A model generated the notes under the pieces. It made no database searches. It saw nothing but the letters and a program-made list of their open reading frames with translations, and had not been told where the DNA came from. From Mycobacterium sp. 852013-50091_SCH5140682 (GTDB lineage: Bacteria; Actinomycetota; Actinomycetes; Mycobacteriales; Mycobacteriaceae), in the NCBI RefSeq assembly GCF_001665685.1, contig NZ_LZTB01000010.1, positions 124,001-188,000 of the forward strand: 64,000 nt of DNA. Direction: 5' to 3'. Each line of letters starts with the position of its first letter. Positions within the stretch are counted from its first letter, which is position 1. Positions 33,006 to 42,638 of this stretch are shown here, piece after piece. Position numbers and translations under genes: made by a program.

Positions 33006-33983
33006 ATGCGAACCGAGGTCGGACCCCTGACGTTGCAGGCCGTCCTGACGTCGTGGCAGTTCGACGCGGTGTCGGTGGTCGTGGTTCTGGCATTGGCGGT
33101 CGGTTACGGGTGGTGTGTGCGGCGCAGCGGTCTGCGCGGCAGGCCCGTGTGGTGTTTCGGCGTCTCCATGGTGCTCTGGCTCCTGGCCACGGTCAGCATG
33201 ATCGGGGTCTATGCCTACGTGCTGTTCTGGGTACGCGCTCTGCAAGTGGTGCTCCTGCTGCTGGTGGTCCCGTTTTTCCTGGCCTCGGCGACGCCGGTCA
33301 CCGCCCTGCGTGCCGCCCTGCCCTCCGCAGGACGAGACAGGCTGGACCGGTTGCTGGCGGGACGGTTGGCGCGGGTGCTGCTGCACCCGGCCACCACGTC
33401 GATCGCCATGCTCGGCACGCCCTGGCTGCTGTACCTGACTCCGTGGTACACCGCCGCGTTGCAGCAGCCCGCGGTGGCAGCGGGCACTCGAATACTGTTG
33501 GTGCTCATCGGATTCGGCTACTTCTATGCCCGCCTGCAGGCCGATCCGGTGCCGCGGCGGTACTCCCAGCTGATCTCGCTGCTGATCAGCGTGGTGGAGT
33601 CGATCGGCGACGGCGTGCTCGGCATCGTGCTGTGGCTCGGGCCGTTGATCGCCCCCGCGTACTACGCCGCGCTGCAACGGGATTGGGGCCCGAGTGCGCG
33701 GATGGACCAGGTGATCGGCGCTGGTGTGCTGTGGATCCTCGGTGACGTGCTGGGGGTGCCGTTCCTCATCGTGTTGATGCGGGCACTGTCGGCGGACGAG
33801 AAGGCGCACGCTGCCGAGGTGGACGCCGAGCTGGACCGGGCCGAAGCCGTCGAAGCCGAGGGAGTCGAGGAAGCCGACAAGGCCGACGAACCCGGGGAAC
33901 CCAAGCCTGCCGAGAAGCCGGCTCGGCCCGCGCTGTGGTGGGAAGCCGACGAGCAACTGGCGCAACGGTTCCGGCGTCGCTGA
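33006..33983 (+). CDS. CtaG-like cytochrome c oxidase assembly membrane protein
   Basis: 325 residues, about seven to nine TM helices, of the caa3-type CtaG family: WQFDAVSVVVVLALAVGYGWCVRR, VLLLLVVPFFLASATPVTALRAALP, and MLGTPWLLYLTPWYTAALQQP. The family is linked to copper or oxidase assembly in Bacillus, but the usual His pairs are poorly represented here, so the role is uncertain. The tail (after about residue 265) is a charged Glu/Ala/Pro-rich extension. ATG 33006. It is convergent with pknK, 3 bp between stops. Confidence 0.8.
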   Translation: MRTEVGPLTLQAVLTSWQFDAVSVVVVLALAVGYGWCVRRSGLRGRPVWCFGVSMVLWLLATVSMIGVYAYVLFWVRALQVVLLLLVVPFFLASATPVTALRAALPSAGRDRLDRLLAGRLARVLLHPATTSIAMLGTPWLLYLTPWYTAALQQPAVAAGTRILLVLIGFGYFYARLQADPVPRRYSQLISLLISVVESIGDGVLGIVLWLGPLIAPAYYAALQRDWGPSARMDQVIGAGVLWILGDVLGVPFLIVLMRALSADEKAHAAEVDAELDRAEAVEAEGVEEADKADEPGEPKPAEKPARPALWWEADEQLAQRFRRR

Positions 33984-33986
33984 CGG

Positions 33987-36900
33987 TCAGGGCGTCCTGA
34001 GACTCTGTTCGCGCTGCTCGACGACCCATACGGCGATCTGGGTCCGGGAGATGAAGCCCAGCTTGTCGAGAATGTGCTCGATGTGGGCCTCCACGGTGCG
34101 GCGCGCGATCAACAGCTTGGCGGCGATCTCCTTGTTCGTCTTGCCTTCGGCGATCAGGGCGGCGACCTCGTTTTCCCGTCGGGTCAGCGCACTGTCCGGC
34201 CGCGGTGAGGTAGTCGCGGCCGGTGACGGCGCGCGTTCGTCGAGTGCGTACCGGATCGCGCCGTCGGTCTGCATCTGGTGCCCGCGCCCGAACTCCGCGT
34301 CGAACGCCTTGCTCCCGAGCGCTTCCCGCACCCGCTGCTGCTGCTGTTCGTGCACCGAGACAAGGTGGTGTATGCCGAACAGGGGTGCGCCGGTCCGCCG
34401 CCACAGCCGGTCGGCGGCGCCGAGCAGGCGGGCCGCGCGCCCGGGCGCCGGCTCGCCACCGGCCGCCCAGGCCAGGATCTCCAGGCAGAAGGCGATCACC
34501 CACTGCTCACTGAACTCCCGGGCCCGTCGCAGGCTGTCGCGCGCCGAGTCGGCGGCCCCAGCGACGTCGCCGTGCAGCCACGCGACCAGCGCGCGGTCCC
34601 ACAGCATGTAGGACTTCAGCCAACGCTCGCCGAGCGTGTCGCACAGTTCGACTGCGTCCGCGCAGACCTGCATGGCTGTCTCGGTGTCGCCGAGCAATGC
34701 GGTGACGCCGACCAGGTAGAAGCTGGTGTCGAGGATGCCGAGCCTGCTGCCGGTGGCGCGATGCAGGTCCAGCGCCTCGGCGAGCAGGCGTCGCGCCGCA
34801 GGCAGGTCTCCCTCGGACATCTTCGTCATACCGTCCAGTTGCACTGCCCACGCGGCAGCGTCGGCGTCGCCGAGCTGCGCGGCGAGCGGCGCGCACTCGT
34901 CGAGCATCGTTCTGGCCGCGACCATGTTCTCTTCGAGTGTGGACAGATATCCGGCCACCCACAGCGCGCGGGCGCGAATACTCGTGGGCTGCTTGTCCAG
35001 CGCGAGCCCGCGTTCCAGCCAGCGGCGTCCCTCGCTGGTCAGCCCTGTCGCGATCCAGAAGAACCACAACGCGCTGGCCATCTGCAGACCGGCGGCGGCC
35101 TCGTCCGGGTCGGTGAAGCAGAATTCGAGCGCAGCGCGGAGGTTGCCGTGTTCGTGCTGCAGCGCGCTGAGCCGTATCGCCTGATCGGGGCCCAGCCAGT
35201 GCGTGTGGGCCTGTTCGACGAGGCCGGCGAAGTAGTCGCGGTGGCGTCGGCGCTGCGCTGGTTCGCCGTCGCCGGCACGCAGCCGTTCCAGTCCGTACTG
35301 GCGGATGGTGTCCAGCAATCGGTACCGCTGGTGATCGCCGACCTGTTCGGCGATCACGATCGACTTGTCCACCAGCGTTTCCAGCACACCGAGCACGTCC
35401 CACTCGTCGAGCTCGTCGCTCGAGCAGATCGCCTCGGCTGCGGACAGGCTGAATCCGCCCGCGAACACCGACAGCCGCGCCCACAGCAGCCTCTCCTGCT
35501 CCGAGCACAGCGCATGGCTCCATTCGAGCGACGCCCGCAGCGTCTGATGCCGCGGCAGCACCCTGGGGCTGCCCCCGGTGAGCAGGCGGAAGCGGTCCTC
35601 GAGCCGATGCAGGATCTCGGTGGGCGAGAGGGCGCGCAGCCGCACCGCCGTCAGTTCGATCGCCAGCGGAATGCCGTCCAGCCGCTGGCAGATGCGCGAG
35701 ATCGTCTCGGCGTTGTCCTCGGTGAGCGCGAATTCCGGCTGCACCGCGGTTGCCCGGTCGACAAACAGGGTCACCGACTCGTATTGGCCGAGCGCTTCCG
35801 GTGGCAGCCGCACCTCGTCGGGCATGGACATCGTCGGAATCTGGAAGATGTGTTCCCCGGTCAGTCCCAGGGCCTGCCTGCTGGTGGCGAGGATGCGGAC
35901 CCCGGCCGCGCCGTGCAGCACCGCCTCGGCGATCGCGGCGCAGGCGTCGCGCAAGTGCTCGCAGTTGTCCAACACGAGCAGCAGGTTTCTGTCCGAGAGG
36001 TACTCCACCAGGGCGGGTGTCGGCAATCGCCCGCTGCGGTTGTGCAGCCCGAGCGTGCTCGCGATGGTCTGGGCGAGCAGAGCCTCGTCCTTGAGTTCTG
36101 CCAGCTCGACAAACCACACGCCGTCGGGAAATGTGCGTTGCAGATCCGCGGCGACCCGCTGAGACAGCCTGGTCTTGCCTGCGCCGCCGACCCCGGTGAG
36201 GGTGACCAGCCGCGACGTCGAGAGCAGCCGCTTGATCTTGGCGATCGCACGTCGACGTCCGATGAAATTGGTCAGTTCGGCGGGAAGGTTGCCTTTCGGG
36301 CGGGCACCCGACGGCGACTCGGCTTTCCACATCGTGTCCTGCCCGGCCGCCCCCAGTTCGGCCTGCACGGGCATCTCGTCGACGCTGAAGCCGTGGTGGC
36401 GTTGGGCCTCACGCAGCTCGTGGCCCAGTTCCGCAGCCGATGGCCGGCGCTGCGGGTCGGTGGACATCGCGTGTTCGATGATCGCGCTGACGTCCTCGGG
36501 AATGCCGTGGTCCCGGAGGTTCGGGACGGGCTCGTTGGTGATCCTCATGAACTGGGCCACCACTTGTTCTCCGCTACGCCGTTCGTAGGCGGCGTGACCG
36601 GTGAGCGCCGCGAACAAGGTCGCGCCGAGGCCGTAGACGTCGGCGGCCGGGGTGGGCGGATGGCCCAAGATGGTCTCGGGTGCGGCGAAGGCCGGAGAGC
36701 CCGTCACGACACCGCTGGCGGTCTCGAAACCTCCCGCGACGTGGGCGATGCCGAAGTCGGTCAGCGCCGGCTCGCCGTAATCGGTGAGCAGGACGTTCCC
36801 CGGCTTGACGTCGCGGTGCACGATGCCCAGCCGGTGCGCGGTTTCCAGGGCGCCTGCCAGTTTCACCCCGAGCCGCAGCACGTCTTTCAGCGGAAGCGGA

Positions 36901-37256
36901 CCGTGACCACGGATCCGCGAGTGCAGCGAATCCTGGGGGTGGTACGGCATGACGAGGTACGGATGGCCGTTGTCGGTGGTGCCTACTTCGAGGACGTAGA
37001 CGATGTTGGGATGTCCTGTCATGCGGCCTACCGCACGCTGCTCGCGGTAGAACCGCGCACAGTTCTCTTCATCCAGGTCGGCCGTGAGGACCTTGACCGC
37101 CACGGTGCGGTCGAGCGAGGGCTGGGTGCAGCGGTAGACGACGCCGAAACCACCGCGGCCGATCTCGACGGCGTCTTCGAAGCCGGCCGCTGCCAAATCC
37201 GCCGTGACGGAGCCCGAAACGTCGTGCTGCGTCGCGAACGGATCGACATCGGCCAT
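33987..37256 (-). CDS. pknK: PknK-type Ser/Thr kinase - ATPase - LuxR regulator
   Basis: 1089 residues, close to the length of mycobacterial PknK. The N-terminal kinase has GRGGFGVVY, VAVKV, catalytic HRDVKPGNVLL near residue 145 and DFGIAHVAGG, with an activation loop ending APE. A STAND-type NTPase follows (P-loop GVGGAGKT near residue 352; LLLVLDNCEH), then helical repeats and a C-terminal LuxR HTH (LTRRENEVAALIAEGKTNKEIAAKLLIARRTVEAHIEHILDKLGF). PknK is described as a stress- and growth-linked signalling protein; whether it controls the neighbouring genes is not shown here. Confidence 0.92.
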   Translation of the reverse strand: MADVDPFATQHDVSGSVTADLAAAGFEDAVEIGRGGFGVVYRCTQPSLDRTVAVKVLTADLDEENCARFYREQRAVGRMTGHPNIVYVLEVGTTDNGHPYLVMPYHPQDSLHSRIRGHGPLPLKDVLRLGVKLAGALETAHRLGIVHRDVKPGNVLLTDYGEPALTDFGIAHVAGGFETASGVVTGSPAFAAPETILGHPPTPAADVYGLGATLFAALTGHAAYERRSGEQVVAQFMRITNEPVPNLRDHGIPEDVSAIIEHAMSTDPQRRPSAAELGHELREAQRHHGFSVDEMPVQAELGAAGQDTMWKAESPSGARPKGNLPAELTNFIGRRRAIAKIKRLLSTSRLVTLTGVGGAGKTRLSQRVAADLQRTFPDGVWFVELAELKDEALLAQTIASTLGLHNRSGRLPTPALVEYLSDRNLLLVLDNCEHLRDACAAIAEAVLHGAAGVRILATSRQALGLTGEHIFQIPTMSMPDEVRLPPEALGQYESVTLFVDRATAVQPEFALTEDNAETISRICQRLDGIPLAIELTAVRLRALSPTEILHRLEDRFRLLTGGSPRVLPRHQTLRASLEWSHALCSEQERLLWARLSVFAGGFSLSAAEAICSSDELDEWDVLGVLETLVDKSIVIAEQVGDHQRYRLLDTIRQYGLERLRAGDGEPAQRRRHRDYFAGLVEQAHTHWLGPDQAIRLSALQHEHGNLRAALEFCFTDPDEAAAGLQMASALWFFWIATGLTSEGRRWLERGLALDKQPTSIRARALWVAGYLSTLEENMVAARTMLDECAPLAAQLGDADAAAWAVQLDGMTKMSEGDLPAARRLLAEALDLHRATGSRLGILDTSFYLVGVTALLGDTETAMQVCADAVELCDTLGERWLKSYMLWDRALVAWLHGDVAGAADSARDSLRRAREFSEQWVIAFCLEILAWAAGGEPAPGRAARLLGAADRLWRRTGAPLFGIHHLVSVHEQQQQRVREALGSKAFDAEFGRGHQMQTDGAIRYALDERAPSPAATTSPRPDSALTRRENEVAALIAEGKTNKEIAAKLLIARRTVEAHIEHILDKLGFISRTQIAVWVVEQREQSLRTP

Positions 37257-37309
37257 CGTTACCTCGATTCATCCGAGACACCGGGCCCAGCTGCAACATC
37301 AGCAAATAT

Positions 37310-37331
37310 CGCGATGGATCCGCGATGGATC
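37310..37331. repeat. Tandem 11-bp direct repeat upstream of pknK
   Basis: CGCGATGGATC occurs twice in a row (37310-37320 and 37321-37331), about 54 bp before the pknK start. One helical turn apart, so a dimeric regulator could bind it. The rest of the 236-bp gap to the zinc-finger gene shows no other clear element. Confidence 0.5.
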
Positions 37332-37492
37332 TACGCCTAAGCATATCTCCGGCAGCGTGGGCAAACCCTCCGCACCATAACCGTTGACGCACTGCGTCGA
37401 GCCGATTTGGCCGAGCTGCCCGCCGGACTCGACGAGCGTTCACCATCGGCTGTGAAATGCCTGTGGGGCAAGCGATTTCGGGGACGTAGGGG

Positions 37493-37840
37493 CTAGCGGG
37501 CCCGCAGCTGGTGCACCCAGTCCGCAGGCACCCGTTCCGCGGGCCCGGGCACGGGCTGATCGGTGGGGTGGTGTTCGGGCGGGGCGAGTTCCGGACCGTC
37601 GTAGTACTGGTTGGACGAGTAGTCCCAGAACCAGTCTTCGCCCGGCTCGAACGAGCGGATGATGGGATGACCGGTCTCCTGCCAGTGCGCCGACGCGTGG
37701 CGCGACAGGGAATCGTCGCAGCATCCGATGTGCCCGCAGGCCGTGCACCGACGCAGGTGCACCCACCAACCGCCCGCTGCATCGCATTCCACACATCCGG
37801 AGCCACTTGGGGGCACGGTCGGATCGACGGCACTTGTCAT
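37493..37840 (-). CDS. UBP-type zinc finger domain protein
   Basis: 115 residues. The core GCVECDAAGGWWVHLRRCTACGHIGCCDDSLSRHASAHWQETGHPIIRSFEPGEDWFWDYSSN has the Cys/His spacing of ZnF-UBP domains (CxxC, CxxCGHIGCC, HxxxH). In eukaryotes this domain binds ubiquitin tails; bacterial versions are stand-alone with unknown partners. ATG 37840. It diverges from the SRPBCC gene with 32 bp between starts. Confidence 0.87.
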   Translation of the reverse strand: MTSAVDPTVPPSGSGCVECDAAGGWWVHLRRCTACGHIGCCDDSLSRHASAHWQETGHPIIRSFEPGEDWFWDYSSNQYYDGPELAPPEHHPTDQPVPGPAERVPADWVHQLRAR

Positions 37841-37872
37841 GTCGGCGAGCGTAGTCCGAGTACCCTCCCCGC

Positions 37873-38316
37873 ATGGCAACCAGCGATTCCCGCGAAGTAG
37901 TGATCGAAGCGACCCCGCAGGAGATCCTCGACGTCGTGGCCGACATCGACGCGACCCCGTCATGGTCCCCGCAGTACCAGAGCGCTGAGGTCATGGACAC
38001 CTACGAGGACGGCAGACCACGTCGGGTGAAGATGACCATCAAGGCCGCCGGGATCACCGACACCCAGGTGATCGAATACACCTGGGCCGAGAACAAGGTG
38101 AGCTGGACGCTGATCAGGGCGACGCAGCTCAAGAAACAGGACGCCAGCTACACCCTGACGCCCGACGGCGACAAGACCAGGGTCAAGTTCGACATCACCA
38201 TCGATCTGGCCGTGCCGCTGCCGGGCTTCATCCTCAAGCGGGCCATGAAGGGCGGCACCGAAACCGCCACCGACGGCCTGCGCAAGCAGGTGTTGAAGGT
38301 CAAGAAAGGCGGCTAG
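37873..38316 (+). CDS. SRPBCC family protein (Rv0854-like)
   Basis: 147 residues, START/polyketide-cyclase fold: EVVIEATPQEILDVVADIDATPSWSPQYQSAEVMD, VIEYTWAENKVSWTLI, KTRVKFDITIDLAVPLPGFIL. The fold binds hydrophobic ligands. A paralogue of the same length lies at 43555-43998, matching the two such genes flanking this block in M. tuberculosis. ATG 37873. Its stop abuts the stop of the convergent AhpD-like gene. Confidence 0.87.
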   Translation: MATSDSREVVIEATPQEILDVVADIDATPSWSPQYQSAEVMDTYEDGRPRRVKMTIKAAGITDTQVIEYTWAENKVSWTLIRATQLKKQDASYTLTPDGDKTRVKFDITIDLAVPLPGFILKRAMKGGTETATDGLRKQVLKVKKGG

Positions 38317-38802
38317 CTAGGACGCCTGTGCGTCGAACTGTCCGGGCTGGTAGTCGCCTGCCGGCTGCTGGATGATGACGTTGAGCCGGTTCACGGTGTT
38401 CATGAACGCGATGAGGCACACCAACGCGACGAGTTGGTCCTCGTCGTAGTGTTTGACGGCATTCTCCCAGACCTCATCGGACACGCCGCCTGCTGCGTCG
38501 GCGATGCGAGTGCCCTGCTCGGCCAATTCCAATGCGGCACGTTCGGCTTCGGTGAACACGGTGGCCTCGCGCCAGACCGCCACCAGGTGAAGCCGGGTCG
38601 GGGTCTCCCCGGCGAGCGTGGCGTCCTTGGTGTGCATGTCGGTGCAGAACGCGCAGCCGTTGATCTGGCTGATCCGCGAGGCCACCAATTGTTGTGTTGC
38701 CGCAGGCAAAGTCGAGGTCGTAACGACTTTGCCTGCCGAGGTGACGTGCTTGAGCATCTTGGCGGCGGTCGGGTTGGCGAAGATGTTCAGTCGGGCATCC
38801 AT
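38317..38802 (-). CDS. Carboxymuconolactone decarboxylase / AhpD-like protein
   Basis: 161 residues. The CMD core INGCAFCTDMHTKDA has the redox CxxC (Cys50, Cys53) and His57, the pattern of alkylhydroperoxidase AhpD-like proteins. It could reduce peroxides or act as a thiol-dependent oxidoreductase. GAAGGAG precedes ATG 38802. Monocistronic between a convergent SRPBCC gene and the co-directional decarboxylase gene. Confidence 0.88.
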   Translation of the reverse strand: MDARLNIFANPTAAKMLKHVTSAGKVVTTSTLPAATQQLVASRISQINGCAFCTDMHTKDATLAGETPTRLHLVAVWREATVFTEAERAALELAEQGTRIADAAGGVSDEVWENAVKHYDEDQLVALVCLIAFMNTVNRLNVIIQQPAGDYQPGQFDAQAS

Positions 38803-38887
38803 GGTGCGCTCCTTCGTCGATCGGGTTACGCCCTCTAGACACCGCGAATCGACGGAATGTGACATCGCGTCGGCATAGTGGCAGTCG

Positions 38888-40564
38888 CTACGACGCCCCA
38901 CGGGAATTGGCCTCTGACGCCGACTGTGCGAGTTCGGTCAGCAGCGGCGGGATGTCCATCCGGGCCAGCACGGCCTCGATGAACACCATGCGATCACCGG
39001 TGGCGGCTGCCGCGGTGAGTGCGTCGTCGAGCTCGCCGCACGTGGACACCCGGAAGGTCAGGGCGTCGGCCACGCCCAGCGCGGCGGGCAGATCCGACCA
39101 GTGCCAAGCGGTGATGTCGTTATACTCCGCGGTCGCGCCGTGGATCGCGCGCTCCACCGTGTAGCCGTCGTTGTTGACGACCACGACGACGGGCGCCAGG
39201 CCTTCGCGGCCGAAGGTGCCGAGTTCCTGGATCGTCAATTGTGCTGCGCCGTCACCGATCAGCAGCACTGTGCGCCTGCTGCGGTCGGCCAGCCCGGCCC
39301 CCAGCGCGGCGGGCAGGGTGTAGCCGATAGAGCCCCACAGTGGTTGGCCGATGAACGTCACGCCTGACGGAAGCCGGTGCCCCGCCATGCCGTAGAACGA
39401 CGTGCCCTGATCGGCCAGGACCACGTTGCCCGGCGTCAGCGCTTGAGAAAGCCTGTCCCACAACGCCTCCTGGGTCAATGCGGCGTCCCTGCCCGGGGTT
39501 TGGGCCGGGGTCCCCGGCGGTGCGGGCGCAAGCTCCGGTGAGCTGACGCCGCGTTCGGACAGGATCGCCGTGACCGCCTCCAGGGCGGCCGACATGTCCA
39601 GTGGCGCGTACACCTGCCCGGCGATCACGCTCTGGTTGGCGCCGATGTCGATGGTGCGGGCCGGGTCCAGGCGCTGGCTGAAAAACCCGCTGACCATGTC
39701 GGTGAACAGTACCCCCGCGGTCACCAGCACCGGCGCATCCTCGATCACCTCGCGCACCGAATCCTCGCTGGCCGCACCGGCATAGATGCCGACGTAGTTC
39801 GGCGAACTCTCGTCCACCAGGCTCTTGCCCCACATCAGGGTGGCGTGCGGCACGGTGTCGGCGGCCAGCAGCGCATTGAGTTCCTTGACGCAGCCCAACC
39901 GGTGCACCAGGAAGTCGGCGAGCACCGCGAGGCGGTGGGTTCCGATGAGTTCGGCCGCGGCCGCCGTGAACAGTGCCAGTGCCCGCGGGCTGGTGCCCGC
40001 GGTGTAGCGGGGCAGCGCTGCGGCGGGCGGCTCGGTGGGGAAGCGGGCCACGTCGGTGGCGATCAGCAGATAGCCCGGACGCTTCTGCTCGCGCACCTCC
40101 GAGAGCACTCGGTCGATCTCCCGCGTCGCCGTGGCAGGTACCAGATTGGCCTGGGCGCAGGTAATTTCGCGACTGATCCGCAGGAAGTGGTCGAAGTCGC
40201 CGTCGCCCAGCGTGTGGTGCACGATGCGGCGGGCGCCCTGGGCGTCTTTGGACGGGGCGCCGACGATGTGCACGACCGGTACGTGTTCGGCGTAGCTGCC
40301 CGCCACGGCGTTGGCGGCCGACAGTTCGCCAACACCGAATGTCGTTACCAGCGCCGCCATGCCGCGCAACCGCCCGTACCCGTCGGCGGCGTACCCGGCG
40401 TTGAGTTCGTTCGCGCCACCCACCCACCGCACACGGGGGTGGGCCAGGATGTGGTCGAGGAACTCCAGCTGGTAATCGCCGGGTACGCCGAAGATCTCGG
40501 TCACCCCCAGCTCGGCGAGGCGGTCCAGTAGATAGTCACCGACCGTGTAGGCGTTTTCGGACAT
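38888..40564 (-). CDS. kdc: Thiamine-diphosphate-dependent alpha-keto-acid decarboxylase
   Basis: 558 residues, similar to Rv0853c of M. tuberculosis and to indolepyruvate or branched-chain ketoacid decarboxylases. The N-terminal TPP domain has [15 protein letters not shown] and the catalytic Glu in [17 protein letters not shown]; the C-terminal TPP-binding motif is [15 protein letters not shown]...[13 protein letters not shown]. It converts 2-oxo acids to aldehydes. ATG 40564 diverges from the CoA-transferase gene, 18 bp between starts. Confidence 0.9.
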   Translation of the reverse strand: MSENAYTVGDYLLDRLAELGVTEIFGVPGDYQLEFLDHILAHPRVRWVGGANELNAGYAADGYGRLRGMAALVTTFGVGELSAANAVAGSYAEHVPVVHIVGAPSKDAQGARRIVHHTLGDGDFDHFLRISREITCAQANLVPATATREIDRVLSEVREQKRPGYLLIATDVARFPTEPPAAALPRYTAGTSPRALALFTAAAAELIGTHRLAVLADFLVHRLGCVKELNALLAADTVPHATLMWGKSLVDESSPNYVGIYAGAASEDSVREVIEDAPVLVTAGVLFTDMVSGFFSQRLDPARTIDIGANQSVIAGQVYAPLDMSAALEAVTAILSERGVSSPELAPAPPGTPAQTPGRDAALTQEALWDRLSQALTPGNVVLADQGTSFYGMAGHRLPSGVTFIGQPLWGSIGYTLPAALGAGLADRSRRTVLLIGDGAAQLTIQELGTFGREGLAPVVVVVNNDGYTVERAIHGATAEYNDITAWHWSDLPAALGVADALTFRVSTCGELDDALTAAAATGDRMVFIEAVLARMDIPPLLTELAQSASEANSRGAS

Positions 40565-40582
40565 GCCGCTAGTGTGCCTCGC

Positions 40583-41665
40583 ATGACCCAAACCGGCCCC
40601 TTGGATGGCGTGAGAGTTGTCGAACTCGGTGGTATCGGCCCCGGCCCGCACGCGGCGATGATGCTCTCCGATCTGGGTGCCGACGTGGTGCGGGTGCGCC
40701 GCCCGGGCGGGCTGACCATGCCCGCCGAGGACGTGGATCTGCTGCACCGGGGCAAGCGCATCGTGGATCTGGACGTCAAGGCGCAACCGGACAAGTTGCT
40801 TGAGCTGGCCGCCAAAGCCGATGTGCTGCTGGACTGTTTCCGGCCGGGCACCTGCGAGCGGCTGGGCATCGGCCCGCAGGAATGCGCCGCGGTCAACCCA
40901 CGACTGATCTTCGCCCGCATCACCGGCTGGGGTCAGGACGGTCCGCTGGCACAGACGGCCGGACACGACATCAACTATTTGTCGCAGACCGGTGCGCTCA
41001 GCGCCATCGGCTACCGCGACCGCCCGCCGGTCGCGCCGCTGAACCTGGTCGCCGACTTCGGCGGCGGATCGATGCTCGTGGTCATCGGCATCGTCACCGC
41101 GCTGTATGAGCGGGAGAAGTCCGGCAAGGGGCAGGTGATCGACGCGGCGATGGTCGATGGCGTCAGCATGCTGGCGCAGATGATGTGGACCATGCGGGCC
41201 ACCGGTTCACTGCGCGATGAACGGGAGTCGTTCCTGCTCGACGGTGGTGCGCCGTACTACCGGACCTACGAGACCTCCGACGGCGGCTACATGGCGGTGG
41301 GATCGATCGAGCCGCAGTTCTTCGCGCAGCTGCTGGCCGGGCTCGGGCTGTCCGCCGACGAGATCCCCGGACAGTTCGAGCTGGCCCGGTACGACGAGAT
41401 GCGGGCGATCCTCACCGAACGGTTCGCGACCAAGACGCGCACCGAGTGGACCGAGATCTTCGCGGGCACCGACGCCTGCGTGACGCCCGTGCTGACCTGG
41501 GGTGAGGCCGCGGACAACGAGCACCTGCGGGCCCGTTCGACGCTGCTGTCGGTCGACGGCGTCGACCAGGCCGCACCCGCACCGCGGTTCTCCCGAACAC
41601 CGGCGGGCACCCCGGGCACACCGCCGAAGGGCACCACGGCGATCGAGGACATCGGCTGGACCTGA
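40583..41665 (+). CDS. far: CoA transferase family III (alpha-methylacyl-CoA racemase-like)
   Basis: 360 residues of the alpha-methylacyl-CoA racemase / CaiB family, in the position of Rv0855 (far) of M. tuberculosis. The key motif [15 protein letters not shown] gives His128 and Asp129, followed by [13 protein letters not shown] with a conserved Asp, matching the acid-base residues described for the Mycobacterium racemase MCR. The probable reaction is epimerisation of 2-methylacyl-CoA thioesters before beta-oxidation. ATG 40583 is preferred over GTG 40574. Confidence 0.88.
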   Translation: MTQTGPLDGVRVVELGGIGPGPHAAMMLSDLGADVVRVRRPGGLTMPAEDVDLLHRGKRIVDLDVKAQPDKLLELAAKADVLLDCFRPGTCERLGIGPQECAAVNPRLIFARITGWGQDGPLAQTAGHDINYLSQTGALSAIGYRDRPPVAPLNLVADFGGGSMLVVIGIVTALYEREKSGKGQVIDAAMVDGVSMLAQMMWTMRATGSLRDERESFLLDGGAPYYRTYETSDGGYMAVGSIEPQFFAQLLAGLGLSADEIPGQFELARYDEMRAILTERFATKTRTEWTEIFAGTDACVTPVLTWGEAADNEHLRARSTLLSVDGVDQAAPAPRFSRTPAGTPGTPPKGTTAIEDIGWT

Positions 41666-41671
41666 TCGGCC

Positions 41672-41690
41672 CGAGGACTTTCGGCCCTGT
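41672..41690. promoter_or_regulatory. DosR-like box before universal stress genes
   Basis: CGAGGACTTTCGGCCCTGT matches the core of the dormancy regulator DosR motif (GGGACTTTNGNCCC), at the right place, about 33-50 bp upstream of the first universal stress gene. Recalled consensus; binding was not tested. Confidence 0.55.
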
Positions 41691-41722
41691 AGAACCTGTC
41701 GATCACCGGCCAGTATCGAGGT

Positions 41723-42613
41723 ATGACTTCCTCGGACAAGCCGGTAGTAGTTGGAATCGACGGCAGTGACTCGGCGATCAACGCCGCCCGCTGGGCAGGT
41801 GGCGTAGCCGACAAGTTCGGCGCGCCCCTGCACATCGTCTATGCGTTGCCGACCCTCGGCGCAAACCTGACGCAGACGGCGGCGGCGATGACCGCGGCGG
41901 TGATGTCCTACCAGCGCGACAGCGCCGATCTGTACCTCAAGGCCGCCGCCGACGCGGTCCGGTCCGACCGGCCAGGACTGGCGGTCACGACGGCTTCGGT
42001 GAACGAACCCGCCGACACCGCGCTCATCGCAGCCAGCCGAACGGCGCAGTTGGTGGTGCTGGGCGGCAAATCGGTCACGCCTGCGGCGGCGTTGTTGCTG
42101 GGTTCGGTGTCGCTGGCGGTGGCGACGCGGGCCGAGTGCCCCGTCGTCGCATTCCGCGGGGACACGGTCGCACCGGGGGATGGGCGTGTCGTGGTGGGAG
42201 TCGACGACGGCCCTGCGGCGGCTGCGGCGCTGGCCGCGGCCTTCGCGTTCGCGGACCGGTTCGGCGCGAGCATCACGGCGGTGCGATCACTGTCGTTGAC
42301 GCCGCCGGCCGAAGCCGGTGTCACGATTCCGTTCCTGATCGACTGGGAGGGGCTGCAAGCCGCCGAGCTGGTGTCACTGGCCGCAGCCGTCGACGCCGAG
42401 AACACCAAGCACCCGTCGGTCGAGGCGAAGTGCTTCGTCGAACTGCAATCCCCGGGAAAAGCGCTCCTAGGGCACGCTTCCGATGCTCAACTGATCGTGG
42501 TAGGAACCAGGGGCCGGGGCGCCGTGGTCGGCACACTGCTCGGATCGACGAGCCTGAACATGCTGCACCACAGCCCGGTGCCGGTGCTCATCTGCCGCAG
42601 TTCCGAGTCGTAA
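41723..42613 (+). CDS. Universal stress protein, tandem Usp domains
   Basis: 296 residues, two Usp domains. The first begins VVVGIDGSDSAINAARWA; the second has VVVGVDDGPAAAAAL and ends IVVGTRGRGAVVGTLLGSTSLNMLHHSPVPVLI, the ATP-binding GxxG-x9-G(S/T) motif. Mycobacterial two-domain Usps are typical members of the hypoxia regulon, and a DosR-like box lies upstream. ATG 41723. Followed 25 bp later by a second Usp gene. Confidence 0.92.
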   Translation: MTSSDKPVVVGIDGSDSAINAARWAGGVADKFGAPLHIVYALPTLGANLTQTAAAMTAAVMSYQRDSADLYLKAAADAVRSDRPGLAVTTASVNEPADTALIAASRTAQLVVLGGKSVTPAAALLLGSVSLAVATRAECPVVAFRGDTVAPGDGRVVVGVDDGPAAAAALAAAFAFADRFGASITAVRSLSLTPPAEAGVTIPFLIDWEGLQAAELVSLAAAVDAENTKHPSVEAKCFVELQSPGKALLGHASDAQLIVVGTRGRGAVVGTLLGSTSLNMLHHSPVPVLICRSSES

Positions 42614-42638
42614 ACAGCTGCGAGGGAAGGAGATTCGG

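Noticed and set aside
31458..33965. Long minus-strand open frame across the FAD oxidoreductase and CtaG genes
   Set aside because: It spans two intact plus-strand genes and their gap, and has His/Gln/Arg-rich composition; a shadow.
34278..37340. Long plus-strand open frame opposite pknK
   Set aside because: Composition rich in Arg, Gln and Val without any motif, running opposite a kinase with complete catalytic residues; a codon-bias shadow.
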